The notes below the pieces were generated by a model. The model did not search any database, was not told the origin of the DNA, and worked only from the letters and a program-made list of their open reading frames with translations. A stretch of 46,867 bases of DNA. It comes from Gemmatimonadota bacterium (GTDB taxonomy: Bacteria > Gemmatimonadota > Gemmatimonadetes > Longimicrobiales > Gaopeijiaceae). The stretch covers positions 1 through 46,867 of the forward strand of contig VGVR01000026.1 in NCBI GenBank assembly GCA_016873995.1. The letters run 5' to 3'. Of this stretch, positions 1 through 9,228 are shown piece by piece (within the stretch, counting starts at the first letter, position 1; every line of letters begins with the position of its first letter). The position numbers and the translations under genes were made by a program.

Positions 1-1230
1 GCGACCATCATCCGCAACAACTGCACGGTGTGCCACCGTCCGGGCGGAATCGGGCCGATGGACCTCATCACGTATGAGGATGCTCGTCGGTACGCGCGGC
101 GTATCCGCGAGCAGGTGTCGAATCAGTTGATGCCCCCGTACTACTACGACCGGGACATCGGCATTCAGGAGCTGGAGCACGACTGGCGCCTGCCGCAGGA
201 GCAGATCAACACGATCGTGGCTTGGGTCGATCAGGGTGCGCCGCTGGGTGATCCGGCGGACATGCCGACGTTCCCGCCGCTCACGGACTCCGATGAGTGG
301 GCGTTCGCTCCGGATCTCGGCCAGCCGGACGTGATCGTGCGCTCGACGCCGATCGACATTCCGCCGGCGGGCCTCGACATGTGGCACCGCCCGATCGTTC
401 CGACCGGGGTGACCGAGGACCGCTGCATCCGCGCGATCCAGGTGAAGCCGGCCGCTGGCCCAGCCAAGGCCGTAGTGCACCACGCGAACTCGACTTTCTC
501 CCGTTCGACCGATGCCGGTTCGTTCGAGGCGACGGGTGACCGGGCGAGCGAGTACGCGATGGGCAAGCTGGGCGAGCTGATTCCGGATGGCGTGTGCCGG
601 ATCATCCCCGCCAATTCTTACGTCGCATGGGACATCCACCTCTTCCCCGGTGGTCTGGGCTCGAATGCAACGGACCAGGTGGTCGAGGACAACGTCGTCG
701 AGATGGGTCTGTGGCTCTGGCCGGCCGACTATCAGTACGAGTACAAGCAGGACCTCGCGCTCTACGGCATCCGTGAGGGCGAGCTGGTCATGAAGCCGCA
801 TGGCACAGCCATGACGCAAGGCTTCGTGACCTTCGATCACCCCGTTCGTATCGACAGCTTCCAGCCGCACGGGCACCTGCGCCTTCGCTCTGCGTCGCTG
901 GAGATCATGTACCCGGAGACGGGTCGGATCGAGGTGATCAGCATGGTCTCGAACTGGAGCGCGGTCTGGCACCAGAGCCACATCTACGCGCCGGACGTCG
1001 CTCCGCTCGTTCCTGCGGGTGGGGTGCTGATCATGAAGCAGTGGTATGACAACACCGAGAACAACCCGAACGTGCAGGACGCCGACCTTTGGGTGGACGG
1101 CGGCAGCCGTACGGGTGACGAGATGTCGCACGCCTGGATCGCGGTGACCCACCTCGACGAGGAGGGTTACCAGGAGCTGCTCGAGGAGCGCCAGGCGAAC
1201 CAGGAGCGCAGGATCACGGATCAGGAGTAG
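1..1230 (+). CDS. Cytochrome c / PHM-like copper monooxygenase-fold protein, 5' partial
   Basis: The reading frame is open from base 1, so the N-terminus, including any signal peptide, lies outside the window. Codons 8-12 give the haem motif CTVCH, followed by an MPP motif that could supply the axial Met. The rest resembles the copper type II, ascorbate-dependent monooxygenase (PHM/DBM) fold: a His pair in VVHHANSTF, a single His in WDIHLFPGG, a HxH in FQPHGHLRL and a Met in LIMKQWYDN, in the same order as the CuH and CuM ligands of PHM. It is a close tandem paralog of the next gene, near-identical over long stretches including the C-terminal EEGYQELLE region. Electrons from the haem domain could replace ascorbate (inference). 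Substrate unknown. A strong terminator follows. Confidence 0.85.
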   Translation, partial: ATIIRNNCTVCHRPGGIGPMDLITYEDARRYARRIREQVSNQLMPPYYYDRDIGIQELEHDWRLPQEQINTIVAWVDQGAPLGDPADMPTFPPLTDSDEWAFAPDLGQPDVIVRSTPIDIPPAGLDMWHRPIVPTGVTEDRCIRAIQVKPAAGPAKAVVHHANSTFSRSTDAGSFEATGDRASEYAMGKLGELIPDGVCRIIPANSYVAWDIHLFPGGLGSNATDQVVEDNVVEMGLWLWPADYQYEYKQDLALYGIREGELVMKPHGTAMTQGFVTFDHPVRIDSFQPHGHLRLRSASLEIMYPETGRIEVISMVSNWSAVWHQSHIYAPDVAPLVPAGGVLIMKQWYDNTENNPNVQDADLWVDGGSRTGDEMSHAWIAVTHLDEEGYQELLEERQANQERRITDQE

Positions 1231-1258
1231 ACGCCTGAGGCGGTAAGGGTCTCCCGAT

Positions 1259-1298
1259 GGGGGACCGAGGGCGATGCCCTCGGTCCCCTTTCGTTTTC
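1259..1298 (+). terminator. Rho-independent terminator
   Basis: A perfect 12-bp stem (1261-1272 with 1276-1287, 3-nt loop) extends outward by a G-C and a G-U pair. A T-rich run, cctttcgtttt, follows. It lies between the two tandem copper-protein genes, so the downstream copy probably has its own promoter. Confidence 0.85.
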
Positions 1299-1351
1299 CC
1301 AGGGAGGGAGCGTATGATGGCTCATTCGGTCCCTCAGCATCGGAGAGCCAG

Positions 1352-2740
1352 ATGCACCTGCCCAAGAGGAATGGCCGTAGCCGCACGTGGGCGCGCACCC
1401 TATCGATTCTCGCCGCCGCGATCGGCACGACCTCGGTACTCAGCGGCCCAGTTCGGGCCCAAGTGACGTTCGCTTCCGCCGGGAACGTCGCGGAAGTGAC
1501 GTATGCGAAGGACGTCGCGAGCATCGTCCAGAACAACTGTCTTGTCTGCCACCGTCCCGGCGGAATCGGTCCCATGGACCTCGCCACGTACGAGGACGCG
1601 CGGCGGTACGCGAGACGCATTCGCGAGCAGGTCGCGAACCGCTTGATGCCTCCGTACTACTACGACAACGATATCGGCATCCAAGACCTGGAGCACGATT
1701 GGCGTCTGTCGCAGGAGGACATCGACAAGGTGGTCGCGTGGGTCGACCAGGGCGCGCCGTTGGGCAACCCCGCTGACATGCCTCCCCCGCCGGACCTCTC
1801 GGACACTGACGAGTGGGTGTTCGCGCCCGAGTTCGGTCAACCCGATGTCATCGTCCGCTCTTCTCCCATCGACGTTCCGGCGAACGGGCTCGACATGTGG
1901 CATCGGCCGATCGTGCCCGTGGGAATCACGACCGATCGCTGCATCCGGGCGATTCAAGTGAAGCCCGCCGGCGACGCCAAGGGCGTCGTGCACCACGCGA
2001 ATTCGACCTTCCAGCGTCAGCTCGATGACGGTGGCTTCGAGGGCACGGGTGACCGCGCGAGCGAGTACGCCATGGGCAAGCTCGGCGAGCTGATCCCGGA
2101 TGGCGTGTGCCGCGTCGCGCCTGCGAACTCGTACATCGCGTGGGACATCCACCTCTTCCCGGGGGGCCTCGGTGCAGCGGCAGCGAATGCTGTGCTCCCG
2201 GGCAACGTGGTTGAAATGGGCCTGTGGCTGCACCCGGAGAACTACGAGTACAAGTACAAGCAGGACCTCGCGAGCTACGACATCGACGAGGGTGAGCTGG
2301 TCATGAAGCCGCACGGCACGGCCATGTCACAGGGCTTCCAGGTCTTCGATCACCCGGTGCGGATCGACAGCTTCCAGCCCCACGGGCACCTGCGCCTGCG
2401 CTCGGCGTCCCTCGAGATTCTGTATCCCGAGACGAACCGGATCGAGGTCATCAGCATGATTTCGAACTGGAGCGCGATCTGGCACCAGAGCCACATCTAC
2501 GCGGCGGATGCCGCGCCCCTGCTTCCGGCCGGCGCGGTGCTCATCATGAAGCAGTGGTATGACAACTCCGCGAACAACCCGAACGTGGCCGACCCCGAGA
2601 TGTGGGTCGACGCTGGTTCACGTACGGCCGACGAAATGGATCATGCCTGGATCGCAGTGACCCACCTCGACGAGGAGGGCTACCAGGAGTTGCTCGAGCA
2701 GCGCCGGGCCAACCAGGAGCGTAGGATTACCGACCAGTAG
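1352..2740 (+). CDS. Exported cytochrome c / PHM-like copper monooxygenase-fold protein
   Basis: 462 aa if started at the ATG at 1352, which has GGAGAG just upstream and begins a clean Sec signal peptide ending near VRAQ. An upstream in-frame ATG at 1274 would add a GC-rich tail lacking signal-peptide character. The N-terminal domain has C63-x-x-C66-H67 (haem c) and an MPPYYYD motif. The C-terminal part shows a PHM-type ligand set: H214 H215, H267, H344-x-H346 and M399. In the PHM family these positions bind CuH (three His) and CuM (two His and one Met). Expected role: periplasmic C-H hydroxylation or a related copper reaction, with electrons from the haem (inference). Tandem duplicate of the preceding partial gene. 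Substrate unknown. Confidence 0.85.
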   Translation: MHLPKRNGRSRTWARTLSILAAAIGTTSVLSGPVRAQVTFASAGNVAEVTYAKDVASIVQNNCLVCHRPGGIGPMDLATYEDARRYARRIREQVANRLMPPYYYDNDIGIQDLEHDWRLSQEDIDKVVAWVDQGAPLGNPADMPPPPDLSDTDEWVFAPEFGQPDVIVRSSPIDVPANGLDMWHRPIVPVGITTDRCIRAIQVKPAGDAKGVVHHANSTFQRQLDDGGFEGTGDRASEYAMGKLGELIPDGVCRVAPANSYIAWDIHLFPGGLGAAAANAVLPGNVVEMGLWLHPENYEYKYKQDLASYDIDEGELVMKPHGTAMSQGFQVFDHPVRIDSFQPHGHLRLRSASLEILYPETNRIEVISMISNWSAIWHQSHIYAADAAPLLPAGAVLIMKQWYDNSANNPNVADPEMWVDAGSRTADEMDHAWIAVTHLDEEGYQELLEQRRANQERRITDQ

Positions 2741-2769
2741 CACACGACGGCCGGTCTGGTGGGTTCCGA

Positions 2770-2804
2770 GGGGACCGGGGGCTTCGGCTTCCGGTCCCCT
2801 TCGT
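2770..2804 (+). terminator. Rho-independent terminator with TTCG loop
   Basis: The stem 2770-2782 / 2787-2799 is continuous if two G-U pairs are allowed, capped by a TTCG tetraloop and followed by a short ttcgt. It closes the second copper-protein gene. Confidence 0.75.
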
Positions 2805-2830
2805 ACGTACTCGAGAGAGAGGGGGGAAAA

Positions 2831-3862
2831 ATGAGGCATGTTGGCGTTACGGTGCTGGCGTTCATCGCGACACTCGTCACCGGGGTCGGCGCGCAGTCCA
2901 CGTTTTCGGTGCACCCCGCGACCCAGGATCCCGCTGTGCGGGTGACCCTGCCGTTGCTCGCGCGCTGGGAGCGGGAGCTCTCGAACTGGGGGCGGTGGGG
3001 CCCAGCGGATCAGCGCGGCACGCTGAACCTGATCACGCCGGAGAAGACCGCGCAGGCCGCGCGGCTCGTCCGTGAAGGCCTCAGCGTGACGCTCTCGCAC
3101 TTCGTCAGCGAGGAGGAGGCGATGGACAGCCAGACGTTCAGCCCGACCGAGCACTGGATGACGTCCGTGGATCCGGCCACCGGGCTCCCGCGCTTCGCCC
3201 TGGACGCGATCAGCTTCTCCCTCCACGACGGCCAGCTCTCGCACCTCGACGCGCTCTGCCACTACCGCACCGAGGTCGACGGACGATTCGTCATCTTCAA
3301 CGGGTATCCGCAGAACTTGGACGCGGACGGCTGCAAGGATCTCGCGATCGACCGCATGGCCGGGGGTTACGTCACGCGCGGCGTATTGATCGACATGCCG
3401 CTCATGAAGGGGGTCGATTGGCTCGAGCCGAGCACGCCCATCTTCGTCTCGGATCTGGAGGAGTGGGAGCGCTTCTCGGGCGTGCGTGTGCAGCCCGGGG
3501 ACATGCTGTTGGTGAGGACGGGACGCTGGGCGAAGCGCGAGCGGGAAGGGCCGTGGGCGTACGGGCAGGGCGGGGCAGGCCTGCACGCCTCCGTGCTCCC
3601 CTGGCTGCACGAGCGCGGAGTCGCGGTGTTGGTCGGTGACGCCGTCAACGATGTGCAGCCGTCGGGTGTCGAGGGCATCAACCGACCTATCCATCAGCTC
3701 ACGCAGGTCAACCTCGGGCTCCCAATTGTCGACAATGGGTACCTCGAGGACGTGGCGCGTGAGGCGGCGGCGCGTCGGCGGTGGGAGTTCATGGTCTCGC
3801 TGCAGATCCCTCGCATCGTCGGGGGAACCGCGGCGCCGTTCAACGCGATCGCGACGTTCTGA
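2831..3862 (+). CDS. Exported cyclase-family metal hydrolase (kynurenine formamidase-like)
   Basis: 343 aa. The ATG at 2831 follows a purine-rich GAGAGAGGGGGG stretch and starts a signal peptide ending near GVGAQ. The family signature HxGTHxDxxxH appears as HDGQLSHLDALCH, with Ser in place of the usual Thr but all His/Asp metal ligands kept. Cyclase-family enzymes use a divalent metal to hydrolyse amide or ester bonds, as in N-formylkynurenine formamidase, or to close rings in polyketide-like substrates. The signal peptide makes a role in tryptophan breakdown unlikely, and no kynurenine genes are nearby. It follows the copper-protein pair after a terminator and precedes a DUF5916 gene by 32 bp. 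Substrate unknown. Confidence 0.8.
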   Translation: MRHVGVTVLAFIATLVTGVGAQSTFSVHPATQDPAVRVTLPLLARWERELSNWGRWGPADQRGTLNLITPEKTAQAARLVREGLSVTLSHFVSEEEAMDSQTFSPTEHWMTSVDPATGLPRFALDAISFSLHDGQLSHLDALCHYRTEVDGRFVIFNGYPQNLDADGCKDLAIDRMAGGYVTRGVLIDMPLMKGVDWLEPSTPIFVSDLEEWERFSGVRVQPGDMLLVRTGRWAKREREGPWAYGQGGAGLHASVLPWLHERGVAVLVGDAVNDVQPSGVEGINRPIHQLTQVNLGLPIVDNGYLEDVAREAAARRRWEFMVSLQIPRIVGGTAAPFNAIATF

Positions 3863-3894
3863 GCGATCCCAGCCACTGCGGTGTGCCCAGTCTG

Positions 3895-6627
3895 ATGCGC
3901 TCGACCTCTACGGCCGTATTGTTCGCCCTTCTCGGGTCGTCCCATGCGCTCGCCCAAGTCCCGCAGGCCCAGGGCGCTGGCGGCGGGGGGTACGACCACG
4001 CCTCGGCGCCGACAGCGCGAGCGGCCCGGCTGTCGGGCTCCATTTCGGTGGACGGGGCGCTCTCGGAGCCAGCCTGGGCAGGCGCGCCGGCCATCACACA
4101 GCTACGGCAGACCGTGCCGACCGAGGGCGCGCCGGTGTCGGAGGCCACCGACGTGCGCATCGTCTACGACGAGGACGCGATCTACGTCGCGGCGCGTCTG
4201 GATGACCGTATCGCCGTCACCACGCGCCTGGCGCGGAGGGACAACGGGGTCGGTGACTCCGATCGCTTCACAGTCCTGCTCGACAGCTACCATGATCACG
4301 AGACGGCGTACCGCTTCTGGACCAATCCGTCGGGCGTGAAGGGCGACGCCATCGTCACGGGAAACGCGACGGGAGGTGGTGACTCGTCATGGGATCCGGT
4401 TTGGGATCTCGCCACCGGCGTGACCGCGACGGGGTGGGTGGTCGAGATGCGCATCCCGTTCAGTCAGCTTCGCTTCGGACGTCAGGACATCCAGACGTGG
4501 GGCATTCAGGTCGAGCGCACGATCCATCGCAATCAGGAGAACGCGACCTTTCCTTTCACGCCGGTGCTCGAGCGCGCCGGCGTCTCGCGATTCGCTCACC
4601 TGGAAGGGATTCAGGGGCTCGATCCTGGCCGGCGCCTCGAGCTGCTTCCCTATGCCGTGGCACGGGGCGAATACCTCAATCTGCCGACTCCGGCCGGGGT
4701 GTCCTTCGAGAACCCGTACCGGAGCGGCTCCGACCACTTCGGCGGGATCGGGCTCGACCTGAAGTACCGGCTCGCATCGAACGTGACGCTCGACGCCACG
4801 GTGAATCCGGACTTCGGGCAGGTCGAGGTCGACCCGTCGGTAATCAACCTCACGGCGTTCGAGACGCGCTACGAAGAGCGCCGTCCGTTCTTCGTGGAAG
4901 GTGCCGACATCTTCACGTTCGGGGAGGCGGGCCCGTCGGGCAGTGTCGGACGCCCCCCGGAGATCTTCTACTCGCGGCGCATCGGGAAGGCGCCAACGGG
5001 CTCGACGCCTTCGGCGGCTGTCTTCTCCGACATGCCGACCTCGACGACCATCTTGGGCGCCGCCAAGGTCACGGGTCGACTCGGCTCGGGGTGGTCGCTG
5101 GGCGTCATGGAGGCTGTGACCGGCGCTGAGTCCGCAGCCTACGTCGAAGCGACGCAGCTGCGCAATGAGGTCGAGGTCGAGCCTGGCACGAACCATCTCG
5201 TTGGTCGGCTGCGCCGACAGTTGAGGGGCGGGCGCACGCGCTTCGGCGTGATGGCGACCGCGATGAACCGCGATCTCGGAGCGAGCCCACTCGAGGCGAG
5301 GTTGCACAGCTCGGCTTATACGGGAGGCGTCGACTTCGCCTACGACTCGGACGATCGGGTGTGGCTCGTCACAGGAGCGGTGGCCGGAAGCCGAGTGGCG
5401 GGGAGCCGCAGCGCGATCGCGCGTACACAGCAGTCCTCCGCACGCTACTTCCAGCGCCCGGACGCCGACCACGTGGATCTCGACTCACTGGCGACGTCGC
5501 TCGGTGGCTTCTACGTGATGGGGTACCTCGGCAAGCAGGCGGGGACGTTCACCATGCGGAACGGATTCGCTTACGTGAGCCCTGGGTACGAGGTCAACGA
5601 CCTCGGCTTCCAGTCGGACGCCGACCGCATCCTCTTCGACACGCACTACCAGTACAACCAGCCCAATCCGGGCCGCTTCCTGCGCAACTGGAGCGTCAAC
5701 ATCTCCCCGGATGGGAAGTGGAATACGGCGCGCGATATGGTCTTCGCGAACGTGAACACCCAGCTGAGCGTCGAGCTGCTCAACTACTGGCGCTCGAGCC
5801 TGCGTGTCCAGATCGACCCTTGGTACAACGACGACCGGCTCACACGCGGCGGACCGATCGCACGCACGCCCGGGAGCTGGCAGGCCCGCTTCAACCTCAG
5901 CTCCGATAGCCGCCGAAGGACTCGCGTCAACGGCAGCTACAATCACTTCACCGATCGCGTCGGGGGCTGGGGCCGCACCATCGATCTCGGCCTCACCGCG
6001 CGCTTCCGCGAGACCGTCCAGTTCAACGTGGGACCGACGTACTCGCGCTCCCGCTCGATAGCCCAGTACGTGAGGCGCGTGGCGGATCCGCTGGCCGCCT
6101 CGACGTTCGGTGCGCGCTACGTGTTCTCCGAGCTGGATCGCTCGACGTTCTCGCTCGATACGCGCCTCGATCTCACACTGTCCTCCGCACTTTCTCTCCA
6201 GCTCTACCTGGAGCCCTTCCTGTCGGTAGGGCAGTATCGCGGGCTCAAGGAGCTGCGGGCCCCCGGGACCTACGACTTCCTGGAGTATGGCGTCGATGGC
6301 GGCACACTCAGCAGGAACACCGCGGGAGACTACGACATCGACCCCGATGGGGCAGGCCCGGCGCCGGCGTTCCAGGTGCTAGATCGGAACCTGGACTTCA
6401 GCCAACGCAGCTTGATCGGCAACGCAGTCCTTCGCTGGGAGTGGCGACCGGGCTCGACGCTCTTCCTGGTGTGGCAGCAGCGGCGCGTGGACCGTGTGAC
6501 GGGTCACGCGGCCGGCGCCAACCCTTGGGTCGGAAACCTGGAGCTCGGACGGGATGCCGGCGACATGTTCGACGCGCCCGCCGACAACATCCTCATGCTC
6601 AAGGTGAATTACTGGCTGAATCCCTGA
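3895..6627 (+). CDS. DUF5916 family protein with N-terminal CBM9-like domain and beta-barrel
   Basis: 910 aa from the ATG at 3895; a GTG at 3883 is a possible alternative. A signal peptide ends near HALAQ. Residues about 40-230 match the carbohydrate-binding family 9-like sandwich found in DUF5916 proteins (the segments ISVDGALSEPAW, DEDAIYVAARLDD, WVVEMRIPFSQLRF). The remainder is rich in alternating aromatic/polar strands and carries RRPFFVEGADIFTFG and FYSRRIG, typical of DUF5916. It ends LKVNYWLNP, consistent with a terminal outer-membrane strand. The family is common in Bacteroidetes, Gemmatimonadetes and Acidobacteria; its function is not established. It probably binds or passes a substrate at the outer membrane. 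Confidence 0.85.
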   Translation: MRSTSTAVLFALLGSSHALAQVPQAQGAGGGGYDHASAPTARAARLSGSISVDGALSEPAWAGAPAITQLRQTVPTEGAPVSEATDVRIVYDEDAIYVAARLDDRIAVTTRLARRDNGVGDSDRFTVLLDSYHDHETAYRFWTNPSGVKGDAIVTGNATGGGDSSWDPVWDLATGVTATGWVVEMRIPFSQLRFGRQDIQTWGIQVERTIHRNQENATFPFTPVLERAGVSRFAHLEGIQGLDPGRRLELLPYAVARGEYLNLPTPAGVSFENPYRSGSDHFGGIGLDLKYRLASNVTLDATVNPDFGQVEVDPSVINLTAFETRYEERRPFFVEGADIFTFGEAGPSGSVGRPPEIFYSRRIGKAPTGSTPSAAVFSDMPTSTTILGAAKVTGRLGSGWSLGVMEAVTGAESAAYVEATQLRNEVEVEPGTNHLVGRLRRQLRGGRTRFGVMATAMNRDLGASPLEARLHSSAYTGGVDFAYDSDDRVWLVTGAVAGSRVAGSRSAIARTQQSSARYFQRPDADHVDLDSLATSLGGFYVMGYLGKQAGTFTMRNGFAYVSPGYEVNDLGFQSDADRILFDTHYQYNQPNPGRFLRNWSVNISPDGKWNTARDMVFANVNTQLSVELLNYWRSSLRVQIDPWYNDDRLTRGGPIARTPGSWQARFNLSSDSRRRTRVNGSYNHFTDRVGGWGRTIDLGLTARFRETVQFNVGPTYSRSRSIAQYVRRVADPLAASTFGARYVFSELDRSTFSLDTRLDLTLSSALSLQLYLEPFLSVGQYRGLKELRAPGTYDFLEYGVDGGTLSRNTAGDYDIDPDGAGPAPAFQVLDRNLDFSQRSLIGNAVLRWEWRPGSTLFLVWQQRRVDRVTGHAAGANPWVGNLELGRDAGDMFDAPADNILMLKVNYWLNP

Positions 6628-6657
6628 GGAAGGGGTCGGCAGTCGACGGGCCGTGGC

Positions 6658-7782
6658 TCAGAGCAGTCCCTCGAGGGCCCTCACGCGGTGGCTCTCGCTG
6701 TCGGTGACGTAGACCACCCCTGCGTGCACGAAGACTCCGTGCGGGCGGGCCATGCGGCAGGCCAGGGGATCGCCATCCGGGCCGTCGCCGCGCTCTCCGG
6801 TCCCCAGCACCGTATCGACGACGCCAGTGCCGAGGCTCATGCGGCGGATGACGTGGTTCTCCGTGTCGACGATGTACAGGGAGTGGTCGGAGGCCGAGTA
6901 GGCGATCCCCTTGGGTCCGTTGAACATGGCGGTGAGCGCCGGCCCGCCGTCGCCCGAGTAGCCCGTCTCACCTGTGCCCGCGATGCGTGCCAGGCGGCCC
7001 GCTCGCAGGTCGAGACGGAACACCGCGTTCCCCTCGCGAAGGACGAGGTATGCGTTTCCTTCCGCGTCGGTGTCGATGGAGCGGGGGCCACGGAGCGGGG
7101 TGCCCGCCAGCGGGCCCTCGTCTGGCGTCGGCGTGCGCTCGCCGGTCCCAGAAAGCGTCGAGATGATGCCCGTGCGCCCGTCCACGCTGCGCACGCGGCC
7201 GTTGCCGATGTCACAGACGAGCAGATTACCCTGCGCGTCGAACGCGATGCTGTGGGGCTGCCGGAGCTGCGCAGCGGTTGCGGGGCCGCCGTCACCGGAG
7301 AACCCCGCCACGCCGGTTCCCGCCACCGTCGTGACCACGCGGGTGCGTGCATCGACGCGGCGGACGACGTGTGCGTCACGCTCCACGACGTACAGGTTCC
7401 CCGCCGCATCGAAGCGGATTTCATGCGGGGCGGAGAAGGATGCCTCGAGTGGGGGCCCGCCGTCCCCCGCGTACGCCTTGGTGCCGTTGCCGGCGTGCGT
7501 CGTGAGGCGGCCGGTGCCGAGGTCGAGCCGGCGAGTGCGTCCCGAGTCGACCTCGCAGAACCAGAGTCCGCCGTCCGGACCGACCACGACGCCGTACGGG
7601 TTGTTCACCGGAGTGGACGTTCCCGGGAGGCCGGCGGTGCCCTCGGGCTCGTATCCGGCGACCCCCGTGCCCGCGACCGTACGCACGCGCCCCACGGGGG
7701 CGAAACGCCGCGTGGGGAGCACCCCGGCTGCCGCGCCCACGGCGGCCAGGTGGACGAAGCAACGGCGGGAGACGCGGAGCAT
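6658..7782 (-). CDS. Tat-exported NHL-repeat beta-propeller protein
   Basis: 374 aa. The start codon (complement 7780-7782) is set by the twin-arginine signal SRRCFVHLAAVGAAAG; upstream in-frame codons give no plausible protein. The mature part is a run of NHL-type blades, each with motifs such as VAGTGVAGFSGDGGPA, LRQPHSIAFDAQGNL and VRRVDARTR, six in all. Tat export implies folding before export. NHL propellers bind ligands or form lyase/lactonase scaffolds, but the metal and catalytic residues of PAL are not evident here. It is transcribed divergently from the secreted methyltransferase, 123 bp away. Function unknown. Confidence 0.8.
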   Translation of the reverse strand: MLRVSRRCFVHLAAVGAAAGVLPTRRFAPVGRVRTVAGTGVAGYEPEGTAGLPGTSTPVNNPYGVVVGPDGGLWFCEVDSGRTRRLDLGTGRLTTHAGNGTKAYAGDGGPPLEASFSAPHEIRFDAAGNLYVVERDAHVVRRVDARTRVVTTVAGTGVAGFSGDGGPATAAQLRQPHSIAFDAQGNLLVCDIGNGRVRSVDGRTGIISTLSGTGERTPTPDEGPLAGTPLRGPRSIDTDAEGNAYLVLREGNAVFRLDLRAGRLARIAGTGETGYSGDGGPALTAMFNGPKGIAYSASDHSLYIVDTENHVIRRMSLGTGVVDTVLGTGERGDGPDGDPLACRMARPHGVFVHAGVVYVTDSESHRVRALEGLL

Positions 7783-7905
7783 GCCTGAAAGTGCTGCCGG
7801 CTCCGGGGTCCCGCAAGCGAAGGGCCCGGCGCTGGAGGGCCGCTCCTTTCGCTCGCCCCCTGGGGTACCCATCATGACGCGCCACCCGCCAAAATCCGGA
7901 GTCCC

Positions 7906-9228
7906 ATGATGACGAAGTTCGCCCTCCACCGCTTCTTCCCAGCGCTCCTCGCATGGGCGGTAGCGACCGCCGTCGGCGCCCAGGAGCGTCCCGCGCCGAT
8001 CCGGGCCCGTGCGCCGGCAGCCGTCATGAGCTTCCGCGGTGCCGACTGGCTCGAGCGGCCCCAGCGGGTGGAGGAGGAGCGTCCCGCCGAAGTGCTCCGG
8101 GTGATGGCCCTCGAGCCGGGCAACGTGGTGGCCGACGTCGGGGCGGGGTCGGGGTACTTCACCCGCAGGATCGCCCCCTTGGTCGCGCCGAACGGAACGG
8201 TGTACGCGGTCGACGTCCAGGAGGAGATGCTCGAGATCCTGGCGGAGAACGTCCGGGAAGAAGGGCTCACCGGGATCGTGCCCGTGCTCGGCACCGATGT
8301 GGACCCCGGCCTCCCCGAGGGAGGCGTCGACTGGATCCTGCTGGTCGACGTCTACCACGAGCTGTCGCAGCCGGTGCCGATGCTCGAGGCGATGCGCCGC
8401 TCGCTGAAGCCGACGGGCAGAGTCGCGCTCATCGAGTACCGCGTCGAGGACGGCTCAGCCCAGAGCATCCGTTCCGAGCACCGCATGTCGGTCCTACAGG
8501 TGCTCATGGAGTGGGAGGCCGCAGGCTTCGAGCTGGAGGAGCTGCACGAGTTCCTTCCGAGGCAGCACCTGTTCGTGTTGCGCGCTACCGGGGGTGCGGC
8601 TCCGCAGCCCGGCGTTCGGCACTACGACCTGCTCGAGGCCATCGAAAACGGAGTGGTAGAGGTCTCGACGGCCACGGGGGGCGCCGAGAGCGTCGCTCTC
8701 ACCCTACGTCGCACTCGCCCAGAGGATCTGGTCCTGACGTTCCCGGTGGGAACGTACTTCGAGGCTCCAGGGGCCCCGGGCGACATGATCGCGCGCCGCG
8801 ACGGCTGGTTGCTCCTCCTCAGTGACGATGCCCGGCCGTGGTCGATTCCCGCGCGTCGCGTGAACCACTCGGCGCCGCCGCCCGGGGTGCGCGACCCCGT
8901 GGTGGTGCGATCCGCGGACGCGCGCCCTCAGCTGCGCGACCTCACCTGGCTCTTCCAGGGGCTCGACATATTTCCGGCCATCGCGCCGACGATTGAAGAA
9001 CTCTCGATCTGGATCGTCGCGGAGGACCTGGGCTGGGAGGATCTCTCGGCACACGCGACGGCCAACTCGGTCCACGCGGCAAATGCCGTCGCGCTCGCAT
9101 CCGCCCACGTGAACGCGATCGGCGTCGACATCAGGCAGAAGCGCATCTGGGCGGAGCGGTCGAACTTCGTGCCCAACATCACGGACCAGGGACTGCAGCG
9201 CATCTTCGCAGATCTGGAGCGCAATTGA
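7906..9228 (+). CDS. Exported class I SAM-dependent methyltransferase with C-terminal extension
   Basis: 440 aa, with two adjacent ATG codons at 7906/7909 and CCGGAG upstream. It begins with a Sec-like signal (about residues 1-27, ending VGAQ). Residues about 45-225 form a Rossmann methyltransferase: motif I VADVGAGSGYF, an acidic end of strand 2 in VYAVDVQEEM, and a later LLVDVYHEL segment. The last 210 residues form an unrecognised domain that includes a DLTWLFQGLDIFPAI segment. An exported SAM enzyme is odd because SAM is cytosolic; the fold may serve another purpose. Its TGA overlaps the TTG start of the PQQ dehydrogenase (TTGA, 9225-9228), so the two are probably co-translated. Confidence 0.8.
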   Translation: MMTKFALHRFFPALLAWAVATAVGAQERPAPIRARAPAAVMSFRGADWLERPQRVEEERPAEVLRVMALEPGNVVADVGAGSGYFTRRIAPLVAPNGTVYAVDVQEEMLEILAENVREEGLTGIVPVLGTDVDPGLPEGGVDWILLVDVYHELSQPVPMLEAMRRSLKPTGRVALIEYRVEDGSAQSIRSEHRMSVLQVLMEWEAAGFELEELHEFLPRQHLFVLRATGGAAPQPGVRHYDLLEAIENGVVEVSTATGGAESVALTLRRTRPEDLVLTFPVGTYFEAPGAPGDMIARRDGWLLLLSDDARPWSIPARRVNHSAPPPGVRDPVVVRSADARPQLRDLTWLFQGLDIFPAIAPTIEELSIWIVAEDLGWEDLSAHATANSVHAANAVALASAHVNAIGVDIRQKRIWAERSNFVPNITDQGLQRIFADLERN

